Source: Eubacterium sp.
GTDB taxonomy: Bacteria > Bacillota_A > Clostridia > Lachnospirales > Lachnospiraceae
Assembly (NCBI GenBank): GCA_024687845.1
Contig: JAILEL010000476.1
Span: forward strand, 1-5,273
Direction of reading: 5' to 3'
DNA: 5,273 bases
Each line of letters begins with the position of its first letter. The first letter of the stretch is position 1. Made by a program: the position numbers and the translations under genes. The notes under the pieces were generated by a model. The model ran no database searches, had not been told where the DNA came from, and saw nothing but the letters and a program-made list of their open reading frames with translations. Positions 1 to 5,273 of the stretch are shown piece by piece.

Positions 1-1916
1 TTTACAACAGCATCTAAAATGTAATCTGTAAGCTCTGAAAGTCTCTCCATTGTAGATACTTCATAATTACATTTTACATTAGGACTTACTTCTCTCATAA
101 GCCTTGTAGTTTCAGCAAGTCTGTAGAGATATCTTTCAATAGCAGGAAGATAGTTCTTACGAACCATATCTACCATTGTAAGGCCTTCGATATTTACCTG
201 CTTTACGTAATTTTCAAGCATTATCTCACATCTTGATTCAAGCTCTGCCTCTGTAAATACCTTATGAGACATAAGCATTTCCTTATTCTTCTCATCAAGA
301 AGGTGTGGCATAGCATCTGCTGTAGTCTTAAGATTAGAAAGACCTCTTACCTCTGTTGCTTCCTTAACCCAGTCTTCTCCGTATCCATTTCCATCGAAAA
401 GGATTCTCTGATGGTCTGTGATGACTCTCTTGATCAGCTTATGAAGGTCTTCTTCAAAGTTATCTGATTTTTCAAGCTCATCTGCATACTGACGAAGACT
501 TTCAGCAACTGCAGCATTAAGCATAATGTTACAGCATGCAATACTATTGGAAGAACCAAGAGATCTGAACTCAAACTTATTTCCGGTAAATGCGAATGGT
601 GAGGTTCTATTTCTATCTGTTGTATCTCTGCTGAATCTTGGTAAGCTGTGAACTCCAAGCTTCATAACAACCTTTTCTGTTCCCTCGTATGGCTTATCCT
701 CTCTGATAGCATTAAGGATAGCTGTAAGCTCTTCTCCAAGGAAGATAGAAATGATAGCTGGTGGTGCTTCATTTGCTCCAAGTCTGTGATCATTTCCTGC
801 AGTTGCTACTGAGAGACGAAGCAGATCCTGATAATCATCAACTGCCTGAATTACTGCACAGAGGAAAAGCAGGAACTGAGCATTTTCGTAAGGAGTTTTT
901 CCAGGAGAGAGAAGGTTTATTCCAGTGTCTGTTCCGATTGACCAGTTATTATGCTTTCCTGAACCGTTTACTCCTGCAAATGGCTTCTCATGCAGAAGAC
1001 ATTCCATACCATGACGTGCTGCAACCTTCTTCATAATCTCCATCGTAAGCTGATTAGCATCTGTTGCAACATTTGTAGTTGAATATATAGGTGCAAGCTC
1101 ATGCTGTGCAGGAGCAACTTCGTTATGCTCTGTCTTAGCAAGGATTCCTAGCTTCCACAGCTCATTATTAAGGTCTTCCATGAACTCAGATACTCTTGGC
1201 TTAATAACACCAAAGTAATGGTCATCCATTTCCTGTCCCTTAGGTGGCATAGCACCGAAAAGTGTTCTTCCTGTATATTTCAGATCAGGTCTCTTATTCC
1301 AGACCTCCTTATCAACAAGGAAATATTCCTGCTCAGGTCCTACACTTGTTCTTACATACTTCACATCATCATTTCCAAAAAGCTTCAGAACACGCTTTGC
1401 CTGTTTGTTAATTGCCTGCATTGATCTGAGAAGTGGAGTTTTCTTATCAAGAGCTTCTCCTGAGTATGAACAGAATGCTGTAGGAATACAAAGTGTATGA
1501 TCTTTTATAAATGCAAAGGAGGTTGGATCCCATGCTGTATAACCTCTTGCCTCAAATGTAGCTCTGAGTCCTCCTGAAGGAAATGAGGAAGCATCCGGCT
1601 CTCCCTTAATAAGCTCTTTTCCTGAGAACTCCATAAGTACTCCACCATCAGGTGATGGACTGATAAAGCTGTCATGCTTCTCAGCTGTTACTCCAGTAAG
1701 TGGCTGGAACCAGTGTGTATAATGTGTAGCTCCATTTTCAATAGCCCAGCTCTTCATCTCCTCAGCTACAGCATCAGCAACATGCTCATCAAGTCTTGCA
1801 TTCTCATCGATGGTTTTCTTGAGTGATGCATACACATCATCAGATAGTCTTGATCTCATTACTCTTTCATCAAATACAAGGGAACCAAAAAGTTCAGGTA
1901 CATTTGTCTTTGCCAT
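1..1916 (-). CDS. glnN: Type III glutamine synthetase GlnN (C-terminus cut by the window edge)
   Basis: Cytoplasmic enzyme that makes glutamine from glutamate, ammonia and ATP; the type III family forms large dodecamers and usually has about 700 residues. 638 codons are present, read open to the left edge, so roughly 60 C-terminal residues are missing. Family motifs seen: [10 protein letters not shown] near residues 193-202 (metal-binding E195 and E197), [10 protein letters not shown] near 264-273 (E266, E273), [10 protein letters not shown] with H322, the flap motif GANEAPPAI with E383, and the family signature [13 protein letters not shown] near 439-451. All expected catalytic positions I could check are kept, so this should be the true glutamine-forming enzyme of the locus. 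The ATG at 1914-1916 begins [11 protein letters not shown] and has a strong AGGAGGA site 9 bases upstream. It has its own promoter and a leader with a terminator-like hairpin, so expression is probably controlled by attenuation. Family assignment is very secure; the regulation is inferred. Confidence 0.96.
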   Translation of the reverse strand, partial: MAKTNVPELFGSLVFDERVMRSRLSDDVYASLKKTIDENARLDEHVADAVAEEMKSWAIENGATHYTHWFQPLTGVTAEKHDSFISPSPDGGVLMEFSGKELIKGEPDASSFPSGGLRATFEARGYTAWDPTSFAFIKDHTLCIPTAFCSYSGEALDKKTPLLRSMQAINKQAKRVLKLFGNDDVKYVRTSVGPEQEYFLVDKEVWNKRPDLKYTGRTLFGAMPPKGQEMDDHYFGVIKPRVSEFMEDLNNELWKLGILAKTEHNEVAPAQHELAPIYSTTNVATDANQLTMEIMKKVAARHGMECLLHEKPFAGVNGSGKHNNWSIGTDTGINLLSPGKTPYENAQFLLFLCAVIQAVDDYQDLLRLSVATAGNDHRLGANEAPPAIISIFLGEELTAILNAIREDKPYEGTEKVVMKLGVHSLPRFSRDTTDRNRTSPFAFTGNKFEFRSLGSSNSIACCNIMLNAAVAESLRQYADELEKSDNFEEDLHKLIKRVITDHQRILFDGNGYGEDWVKEATEVRGLSNLKTTADAMPHLLDEKNKEMLMSHKVFTEAELESRCEIMLENYVKQVNIEGLTMVDMVRKNYLPAIERYLYRLAETTRLMREVSPNVKCNYEVSTMERLSELTDYILDAVV

Positions 1917-1925
1917 TTTTATATA

Positions 1926-1932
1926 TCCTCCT
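1926..1932 (-). promoter_or_regulatory. Ribosome binding site of glnN
   Basis: The minus strand reads AGGAGGA, a near-perfect Shine-Dalgarno sequence, 9 bases before the ATG at 1914-1916. It fixes the glnN start. It lies outside the upstream hairpin, so the hairpin is not placed to mask it directly. Confidence 0.9.
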
Positions 1933-1965
1933 ATGTTTTATTCATTTACATATTTAAGAACACAA

Positions 1966-2001
1966 AAAGGCGCCTTAGAGTTAATTCTCTAAGACGCCTT
2001 T
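1966..2001 (-). terminator. Terminator-like hairpin in the glnN leader (attenuator candidate)
   Basis: In minus-strand RNA two 15-base arms (1987-2001 and 1966-1980) pair along their full length with one G-U pair (1994 with 1973), enclosing a six-base loop AAUUAA. The second arm runs into a U stretch (CCUUUUUGUGUUCUU), the form of an intrinsic terminator. It lies downstream of the likely glnN transcription start and upstream of the glnN ribosome site, so transcripts starting at the glnN promoter must cross it. It would also stop transcripts arriving from the phosphatase gene upstream. The U run is interrupted after five bases, so termination may be partial. A competing hairpin uses its 5' arm (see 1991-2006). 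Confidence 0.75.
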
Positions 2002-2006
2002 GTCTT
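1991..2006 (-). promoter_or_regulatory. Alternative ANTAR-type hairpin overlapping the terminator 5' arm
   Basis: Minus-strand RNA can pair AAGAC (2002-2006) with GUCUU (1991-1995), leaving the six-base loop AAAGGC (1996-2001). Known ANTAR target hairpins have six-base loops with A at position 1 and G at position 4; this loop fits both. Eleven of its bases belong to the 5' arm of the terminator, so the two folds exclude each other, as in the eut-type ANTAR antitermination mechanism. Against it: ANTAR targets normally have two such hairpins, and I find no convincing first one between the predicted start and this site. The stem has only five pairs and would need protein to win over the terminator. 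Confidence 0.4.
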
Positions 2007-2018
2007 TCACTGTTCGTT

Positions 2019-2047
2019 ATGATACTCTTATGTTTTTTCTTTGTCAA
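2019..2047 (-). promoter_or_regulatory. Housekeeping (sigma-A type) promoter of glnN
   Basis: The minus strand has a perfect -35 box TTGACA (2042-2047), a 17-base spacer and a -10 box TATCAT (2019-2024). Upstream, 2048-2090 is almost all A and T with A-tracts and could act as an UP element. The expected start is around 2011-2013, giving a leader of about 95 bases that contains the terminator hairpin and ends with the AGGAGGA site. Confidence 0.75.
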
Positions 2048-2090
2048 TACGTTTTTTAATAATTTTTTTGATTATTATTTTATTTTATTA

Positions 2091-2873
2091 TTAGTGTCTT
2101 TCATCTTCATTCTCAAATCGTTCGCAGAATCTGGCCGAAAATGAAGGAGCTTCTCCTCCTAAGCTTAGATGTGTAGTATCACCCATCCTCAGAGTTCTGA
2201 AGGTAGCTATCCCCTTCTCTCTTTCTTCAGTCACTATTTCTGTAACTGAAGTAGGTGCGAACGCTCCAAATTGCCATAATACAAAAGGAGAGACATTCCA
2301 CAGATATGAAACAAGTACAGATGTAATACCAAAATGACAGAAGAATGCTATCGTCTTCTCATTATTTTCTCTCACCTTGAATGCAGTACCAGACTTTATA
2401 TAGCCATAAGAATCCAGAAGTTTACCAAATTTTTCTACAGCTTTATCGTAAAGCTCTATCATATTCGAAGATTTAACAAGCTCTGATTCTCTCCATGCGT
2501 ATCTATCAAAAATCTCAGGATGATCCATATAGTATGAAGGCAAAACATCCCACAGAATACGTTTCTGGTACTTTCCTGTCTCTTCGTTCATTATCAGTTC
2601 ATTAGCATAAGCCTTCCTTGCTTCTTCTGAAATATTGGGATCAATCTCGGCAGGAAACTCCCTCAGCCAATCCTTCGTAACAGGTATTTTACCAATAACA
2701 TTACAACTATATTCAGCAGTAGCTCTGGCTCTTCCAAGAGGCGACTGATACACATCATCTATGTTATAGTCACTAATAATATCAGACAGCAGTTTTGCTT
2801 CCCGATGTCCTTTCGAAGTCAGTGTATCATTTTCATAATCCGGATCACCATGTCTTATAAACAATAATCTCAT
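2091..2873 (-). CDS. Histidine phosphatase family protein (RHG / phosphoglycerate-mutase-like fold)
   Basis: Cytoplasmic protein of the histidine phosphatase superfamily, which uses a phosphohistidine intermediate; the substrate cannot be told from sequence. With this start it has 260 residues. The N-terminus reads MRLLFIRHGDPDY, with the nucleophile H8 in the RHG motif, then SPLGRARATAE (second phosphate-binding Arg), an acidic LRE near residue 72 and the second catalytic His at H180 in FCHFG, so it should be active. I chose the ATG at 2871-2873 because family members begin directly at this strand and a GGAG lies 11 bases upstream. The frame also opens at the ATG at 2919-2921, which overlaps the ANTAR stop codon (ATGA) and would add 16 residues without family character. 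It sits immediately behind the regulator gene, probably in the same operon. No terminator lies directly after it; the nearest is the hairpin in the glnN leader. Confidence 0.88.
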   Translation of the reverse strand: MRLLFIRHGDPDYENDTLTSKGHREAKLLSDIISDYNIDDVYQSPLGRARATAEYSCNVIGKIPVTKDWLREFPAEIDPNISEEARKAYANELIMNEETGKYQKRILWDVLPSYYMDHPEIFDRYAWRESELVKSSNMIELYDKAVEKFGKLLDSYGYIKSGTAFKVRENNEKTIAFFCHFGITSVLVSYLWNVSPFVLWQFGAFAPTSVTEIVTEEREKGIATFRTLRMGDTTHLSLGGEAPSFSARFCERFENEDERH

Positions 2874-2884
2874 CAGCAGAATTT

Positions 2885-2888
2885 CTCC
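2885..2888 (-). promoter_or_regulatory. Probable ribosome binding site deciding the phosphatase start
   Basis: GGAG on the minus strand, 11 bases before the ATG at 2871-2873. The spacing is long but it is better than anything in front of the alternative ATG at 2919-2921, where only weak G-rich bases occur. Confidence 0.5.
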
Positions 2889-2917
2889 ATTTCCAGTTAA
2901 TCTCTGTTCCTGATGAA

Positions 2918-3493
2918 TCATCCGACAATATCTTCAGCAACCTGCCTCTTTGTGAGACCACTGTTCATCGCCTCGCGGATTATATATTCGTGTGCTTCCT
3001 CCTCGGACATCCCACGTTCCACAAGCACGATCTTAGCACGGCTTACAACCTTCAGTTCATCCATCTTATCTTCAAGAGTACGTACCTGTTTTCGCAAAAG
3101 CTTTACCCTCTTATTAAGTGCAAGCAGCAGTTTCACGCTTCTTTCCAGTTCGCTCTTTCTAAATGGTTTAGGAATGGTTATCACACCATAGCTGATCATA
3201 TGGTTCATCACATCATTATGGATCTCATTAGGAACAATAAGTATTATACCAGAACTTTTTTTCTCTACAATATCCATTACAAAATCAGTACCCATACCAT
3301 CGCTAAGCGGAGAATTAATCAGAATAATATCATAATCTCTGACAAGAAGTTCACGTCTTGCAGCGGATGCACTTTTTCGCACTTCAATAACATCAAAGGT
3401 ATTAGTCGGAAGAGCCTTTTCTGCGAGAATATTAAATTGTTCAGATGATGATACCATCAGTATCGAATACCTATCTGAATTTCTCGTACTCAT
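2918..3493 (-). CDS. ANTAR-domain RNA-binding antiterminator with degenerate receiver domain
   Basis: A 191-residue cytoplasmic regulator. Residues about 10-125 have a response-regulator receiver fold, followed by a coiled-coil linker (about 120-148) and a C-terminal ANTAR three-helix domain (about 137-190) with the typical RAKIVLVERGMSEEEAHEYI and REAM...TKRQVAEDI pattern. ANTAR proteins bind paired RNA hairpins in leaders and prevent terminator formation. The receiver appears unable to take phosphate: the usual acidic pair is S15-S16, the phosphoacceptor position is N60 (IILINSPLSDG) and only the lysine K109 (IPKPF) remains. This matches AmiR and NasT, which are controlled by a bound partner protein rather than by a kinase. 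The likely partner is the glutamine-synthetase-like protein encoded 17 bases upstream. An ANTAR gene (nitR) is also known next to glnA in Clostridium saccharobutylicum. A plausible target is the glnN leader. Family is clear; partner and target are inferred. Confidence 0.93.
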   Translation of the reverse strand: MSTRNSDRYSILMVSSSEQFNILAEKALPTNTFDVIEVRKSASAARRELLVRDYDIILINSPLSDGMGTDFVMDIVEKKSSGIILIVPNEIHNDVMNHMISYGVITIPKPFRKSELERSVKLLLALNKRVKLLRKQVRTLEDKMDELKVVSRAKIVLVERGMSEEEAHEYIIREAMNSGLTKRQVAEDIVG

Positions 3494-3497
3494 ATAA

Positions 3498-3501
3498 CCT
3501 C
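3498..3501 (-). promoter_or_regulatory. Ribosome binding site of the ANTAR gene
   Basis: GAGG on the minus strand only 4 bases before the ATG at 3491-3493, within the 17-base gap after the upstream gene's stop. The short spacing suggests modest initiation or coupling to translation of the upstream gene. Confidence 0.5.
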
Positions 3502-3510
3502 AGAGCCTTT

Positions 3511-4680
3511 CTATAGATATTTATCAATAATAGATTTAGGTAAAATAGACTTAATAAAGTCACTGCTTTCTGCATACTTAATAGCTTCTTTTCTGGATTT
3601 TGGAAGGAGGCTGCTCTCACCGTCCATTTCTTCAGGAAGTGACAGATTGTTCTTAATTCCATAAAGACCTGCATATATAAGCAGTGCATACGCAAGATAA
3701 GGGTTACTAAGAGCATCCGGTGAACGAAGTTCAACACGTGGCTGCTTCTCCTTGTCATTAATATACATCAGCTCAGATCTGCCCATATTGGACCAGTTAA
3801 CCTTAGTTGGTGCAGTTCCGGTACCAAATCTGTTATAAGAGGAATCTGTTGGATTAAGGAATATAGTTATATCCTTAATCTTTTCAAGTATCCCGGCAGC
3901 TGCCTGTTTTACAACATCCTCACCATTTTTATTTTGTGCAAAAATATTGATATGGTATCCATTTCCCGGCTTATCCGACAGCGGCATAGGTGAAAAATCA
4001 GCATAAAGACCATTTCTATCGGCTACTGTAGCAACAACCATTTTAAATGTAGTCATCTGATCAGCAGCTTTTAGTGGTTTTCCATAATGAAAATCTATCT
4101 CATTTTGTCCTGGGCCTCTCTCATGATGAGAACGTTCCGGAGTCAGCCCCATTTCCTCTATAGTAAGGCATATCTCTCGACGGATATTCTCTCCTCTGTC
4201 GAGAGGTGCAATATCCATGTAACCGGCTTCATCATAAGGAATCTTGGTCGGTCTGGCCTCATCATCCGTCTTAAAAAGATAGAATTCCATCTCCGAACCG
4301 AATCTGAATTCTATACCAGCTTCCTCAGCAGCCCTAACAGCATCTTTAAGTATATTTCTGGTATCCGCTTCAAAAGGTGTTCCGTCTGCCAGGCATACAT
4401 CACAGAACATTCTGAGAACCCTTCCTGAATCCGGTCTCCATGGAAGAACAGATAGAGTATCCGGGTCTGGTTTCAGATACAATATTCCCTCTTCACAACC
4501 TTCAAAGCCTCTTATAGCTCTGGCATTGATCATAATGCCATCCTTAAAAGCCTTATGAATCTCACTTGGCATTATTGATATATTTTTTTGAATACCATAG
4601 GCGTCACGAAATGCTAGTCTGATAAACTTCGCATCCTCTTCCTCTATATATTCCATTATTTCTTTTTCTGAATAAGTCAT
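3511..4680 (-). CDS. Short, divergent class I glutamine-synthetase-like protein
   Basis: 389 residues against about 444 for clostridial or Bacillus GlnA. The fold is clear: beta-grasp N-terminus, GSEMEFYLF (E130, E132), HHERGPGQNEIDF (E187, E194), GNGYHIN (H243), NPTDSSYNR (R284) and RVELRSPDALSNPYLA (about 315-330). Key losses by my alignment: the DGSS loop that supplies the ammonium-binding Asp (Asp50 in Salmonella) reads NARA with N52; the catalytic flap Glu (Glu327, in GYEAP) is missing where this protein has GTGTAP; the Bacillus feedback-inhibition Arg62 is G61; the adenylylation tyrosine position is Ser; and the last 25 or so residues, which form the ring-locking helix, are absent. So it may be a gamma-glutamyl-amine ligase, a weak enzyme or a nutrient sensor rather than a true glutamine synthetase. 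The tight link to an ANTAR gene favours a sensor role. It could still be annotated glnA by homology. The ATG at 4678-4680 is preceded by AAGGGG. Confidence 0.9.
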   Translation of the reverse strand: MTYSEKEIMEYIEEEDAKFIRLAFRDAYGIQKNISIMPSEIHKAFKDGIMINARAIRGFEGCEEGILYLKPDPDTLSVLPWRPDSGRVLRMFCDVCLADGTPFEADTRNILKDAVRAAEEAGIEFRFGSEMEFYLFKTDDEARPTKIPYDEAGYMDIAPLDRGENIRREICLTIEEMGLTPERSHHERGPGQNEIDFHYGKPLKAADQMTTFKMVVATVADRNGLYADFSPMPLSDKPGNGYHINIFAQNKNGEDVVKQAAAGILEKIKDITIFLNPTDSSYNRFGTGTAPTKVNWSNMGRSELMYINDKEKQPRVELRSPDALSNPYLAYALLIYAGLYGIKNNLSLPEEMDGESSLLPKSRKEAIKYAESSDFIKSILPKSIIDKYL

Positions 4681-4686
4681 ATTATT

Positions 4687-4692
4687 CCCCTT
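4687..4692 (-). promoter_or_regulatory. Ribosome binding site of the glutamine-synthetase-like gene
   Basis: AAGGGG on the minus strand, 6 bases before the ATG at 4678-4680; it supports that start, which also aligns with the N-terminus of the family. Confidence 0.65.
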
Positions 4693-4745
4693 TTTCCCAT
4701 TTTTCTTGAGTTTCTATCTAGAGAATCCCCTTATGTACTAAAAAC

Positions 4746-4769
4746 ATTGTACACCTAACACTCTACAAT
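4746..4769 (-). repeat. Inverted repeat behind pyrG, with a possible -10 box
   Basis: Two perfect six-base arms, ATTGTA and TACAAT, are separated by 12 bases and followed on the minus strand by GTTTTTAG. The arms are too AT-rich for a strong terminator. The second arm, TACAAT (4746-4751), would serve as a -10 box for the glutamine-synthetase-like operon, but no good -35 box stands 16-18 bases upstream. It might be an operator or chance. It does not match the GlnR/TnrA consensus. No other signal is seen in the 94-base gap between pyrG and the next gene apart from the ribosome site. Confidence 0.25.
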
Positions 4770-4774
4770 AAACA

Positions 4775-5273
4775 CTATTTGCAGGCAAGTGACGTTTCAA
4801 TAAACTTACGGAATATTGGCTGTGGCCTGTTCGGGCGTGACTTGAACTCCGGATGGAACTGTACGCCTATATAAAATGTATTATCCGGTACTTCTACTGT
4901 TTCTACAAGTTCTCCGTCCGGAGACTGTCCAGATATAACAAGTCCTGCTTTTATAAGTACACCCTTATATTCATTGTTAAACTCATATCTATGTCTATGG
5001 CGCTCGGATATCTGCATAGTTTCACCAGACTTAACTCCTGATGGATAATAACATTTTTCCATAAGTGTTCCAGGTGTTATAACACAAGGATAGCTTCCAA
5101 GTCTCAGAGTGCCTCCCTTGTCTACACTGTCTGACTGTCCTGGCATAAAATCTATAACCTTAATATCTGTTGCATCATGGAATTCGCCTGAGCATGCATC
5201 AGTAAGTCCTGCTACATTTCGCGCATATTCAATAACTGCAATCTGCATTCCAAGACAGATGCCAAAATAAGGA
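4775..5273 (-). CDS. pyrG: CTP synthase, C-terminal glutaminase domain (N-terminus cut by the window edge)
   Basis: CTP synthase makes CTP from UTP, ATP and glutamine-derived ammonia in the cytoplasm. The 165 residues present are the end of the class I glutamine amidotransferase domain; the full protein has about 540, so the synthetase domain lies beyond the right edge. The frame is open to the edge and begins with [13 protein letters not shown], in which Cys6 of the fragment is the catalytic nucleophile. The partner residues are in GVQFHPEF (H140 and E142 of the fragment), completing the Cys-His-Glu triad. The [10 protein letters not shown] stretch near 90-99 is typical of PyrG and separates it from other amidotransferases. 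The protein ends in SLACK at a TAG stop (4775-4777), a normal length. As a glutamine consumer it fits the neighbourhood, but it may belong to a separate transcription unit. Confidence 0.96.
   Translation of the reverse strand, partial: PYFGICLGMQIAVIEYARNVAGLTDACSGEFHDATDIKVIDFMPGQSDSVDKGGTLRLGSYPCVITPGTLMEKCYYPSGVKSGETMQISERHRHRYEFNNEYKGVLIKAGLVISGQSPDGELVETVEVPDNTFYIGVQFHPEFKSRPNRPQPIFRKFIETSLACK

Noticed and set aside
1981..1986. The terminator loop AAUUAA as an ANTAR hexaloop
   Set aside because: It has A at position 1 but U at position 4, and its long stem is that of a terminator.
264..1992. Several plus-strand open frames of 60-91 codons opposite glnN and its leader
   Set aside because: They lie antisense to a strongly conserved gene or its leader, encode low-complexity or Leu/Ser-rich products without family motifs, and lack convincing ribosome sites.
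2050..2090. AATAAT/ATTATT pairing as a terminator after the phosphatase gene
   Set aside because: All pairs are A-T, the loop is about 10 bases and no GC-rich stem is present; it fits an UP-like AT-rich element better.
2919..2921. Upstream ATG as the start of the phosphatase
   Set aside because: The overlap with the ANTAR stop is attractive, but the 16 added residues precede the usual N-terminal strand of the family and the ribosome site is weak; kept only as an alternative.
2913..3448. Plus-strand frames of 92 and 152 codons opposite the ANTAR gene
   Set aside because: They are shadows of the well-supported minus-strand ANTAR gene; the translations match no family I know.
3471..3758. Minus-strand 95-codon frame overlapping the end of the glutamine-synthetase-like gene; considered as a frameshifted tail
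   Set aside because: It does not carry the missing GlnA C-terminus, and the main frame keeps a family-like sequence up to its stop followed directly by the next gene's ribosome site.
4681..4774. ANTAR hairpins or a GlnR/TnrA box in front of the glutamine-synthetase-like gene
   Set aside because: The only small hairpin (UUCU/AGAA with loop CUAGAU) lacks A at position 1 and has no terminator after it; no TGTNA-N7-TNACA match was found.

Overview
The window looks like chromosomal DNA of a low-to-moderate GC Firmicute, most likely a clostridium of the Lachnospiraceae type. This rests on the type III glutamine synthetase, the ANTAR regulator beside a glutamine-synthetase-like gene, strong AGGAGG-type ribosome sites and AT-rich intergenic DNA. 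The taxonomic placement is inferred from gene content, not from a marker gene. All five genes lie on the minus strand, so transcription runs from high to low coordinates.

Layout in the direction of transcription: the C-terminal glutaminase part of CTP synthase PyrG (4775-5273, cut by the right edge); a 94-base gap with a weak inverted repeat; a short, divergent class I glutamine-synthetase-like protein (3511-4680); after 17 bases, an ANTAR RNA-binding antiterminator with a degenerate receiver domain (2918-3493); a histidine phosphatase of the RHG family (2091-2873, with an alternative start that overlaps the regulator's stop); a 174-base gap holding a good housekeeping promoter, a terminator-like hairpin and a strong ribosome site; and glnN, the canonical type III glutamine synthetase (1-1916, cut by the left edge).

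The most interesting reading is a possible nitrogen-control circuit. The class I protein has lost two residues used to bind and deprotonate ammonium (the Asp of the DGSS loop and the Glu of the flap) and the C-terminal 'thong' helix, yet keeps most of the metal and glutamate site. It is encoded directly upstream of an ANTAR protein whose receiver cannot be phosphorylated. This resembles AmiC-AmiR and NasS-NasT, where a ligand-binding relative of a transport or enzyme fold controls a pseudo-receiver ANTAR protein. The glnN leader, at the other end of the cluster, carries a terminator whose 5' arm can instead form a 5-bp hairpin with a six-base loop having A at position 1 and G at position 4, as in ANTAR target RNAs. 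The second hairpin normal for ANTAR targets is not found, so the link is a hypothesis.

Nothing on the plus strand looks like a real gene. No tRNA, rRNA, CRISPR, insertion sequence or attachment site was seen.
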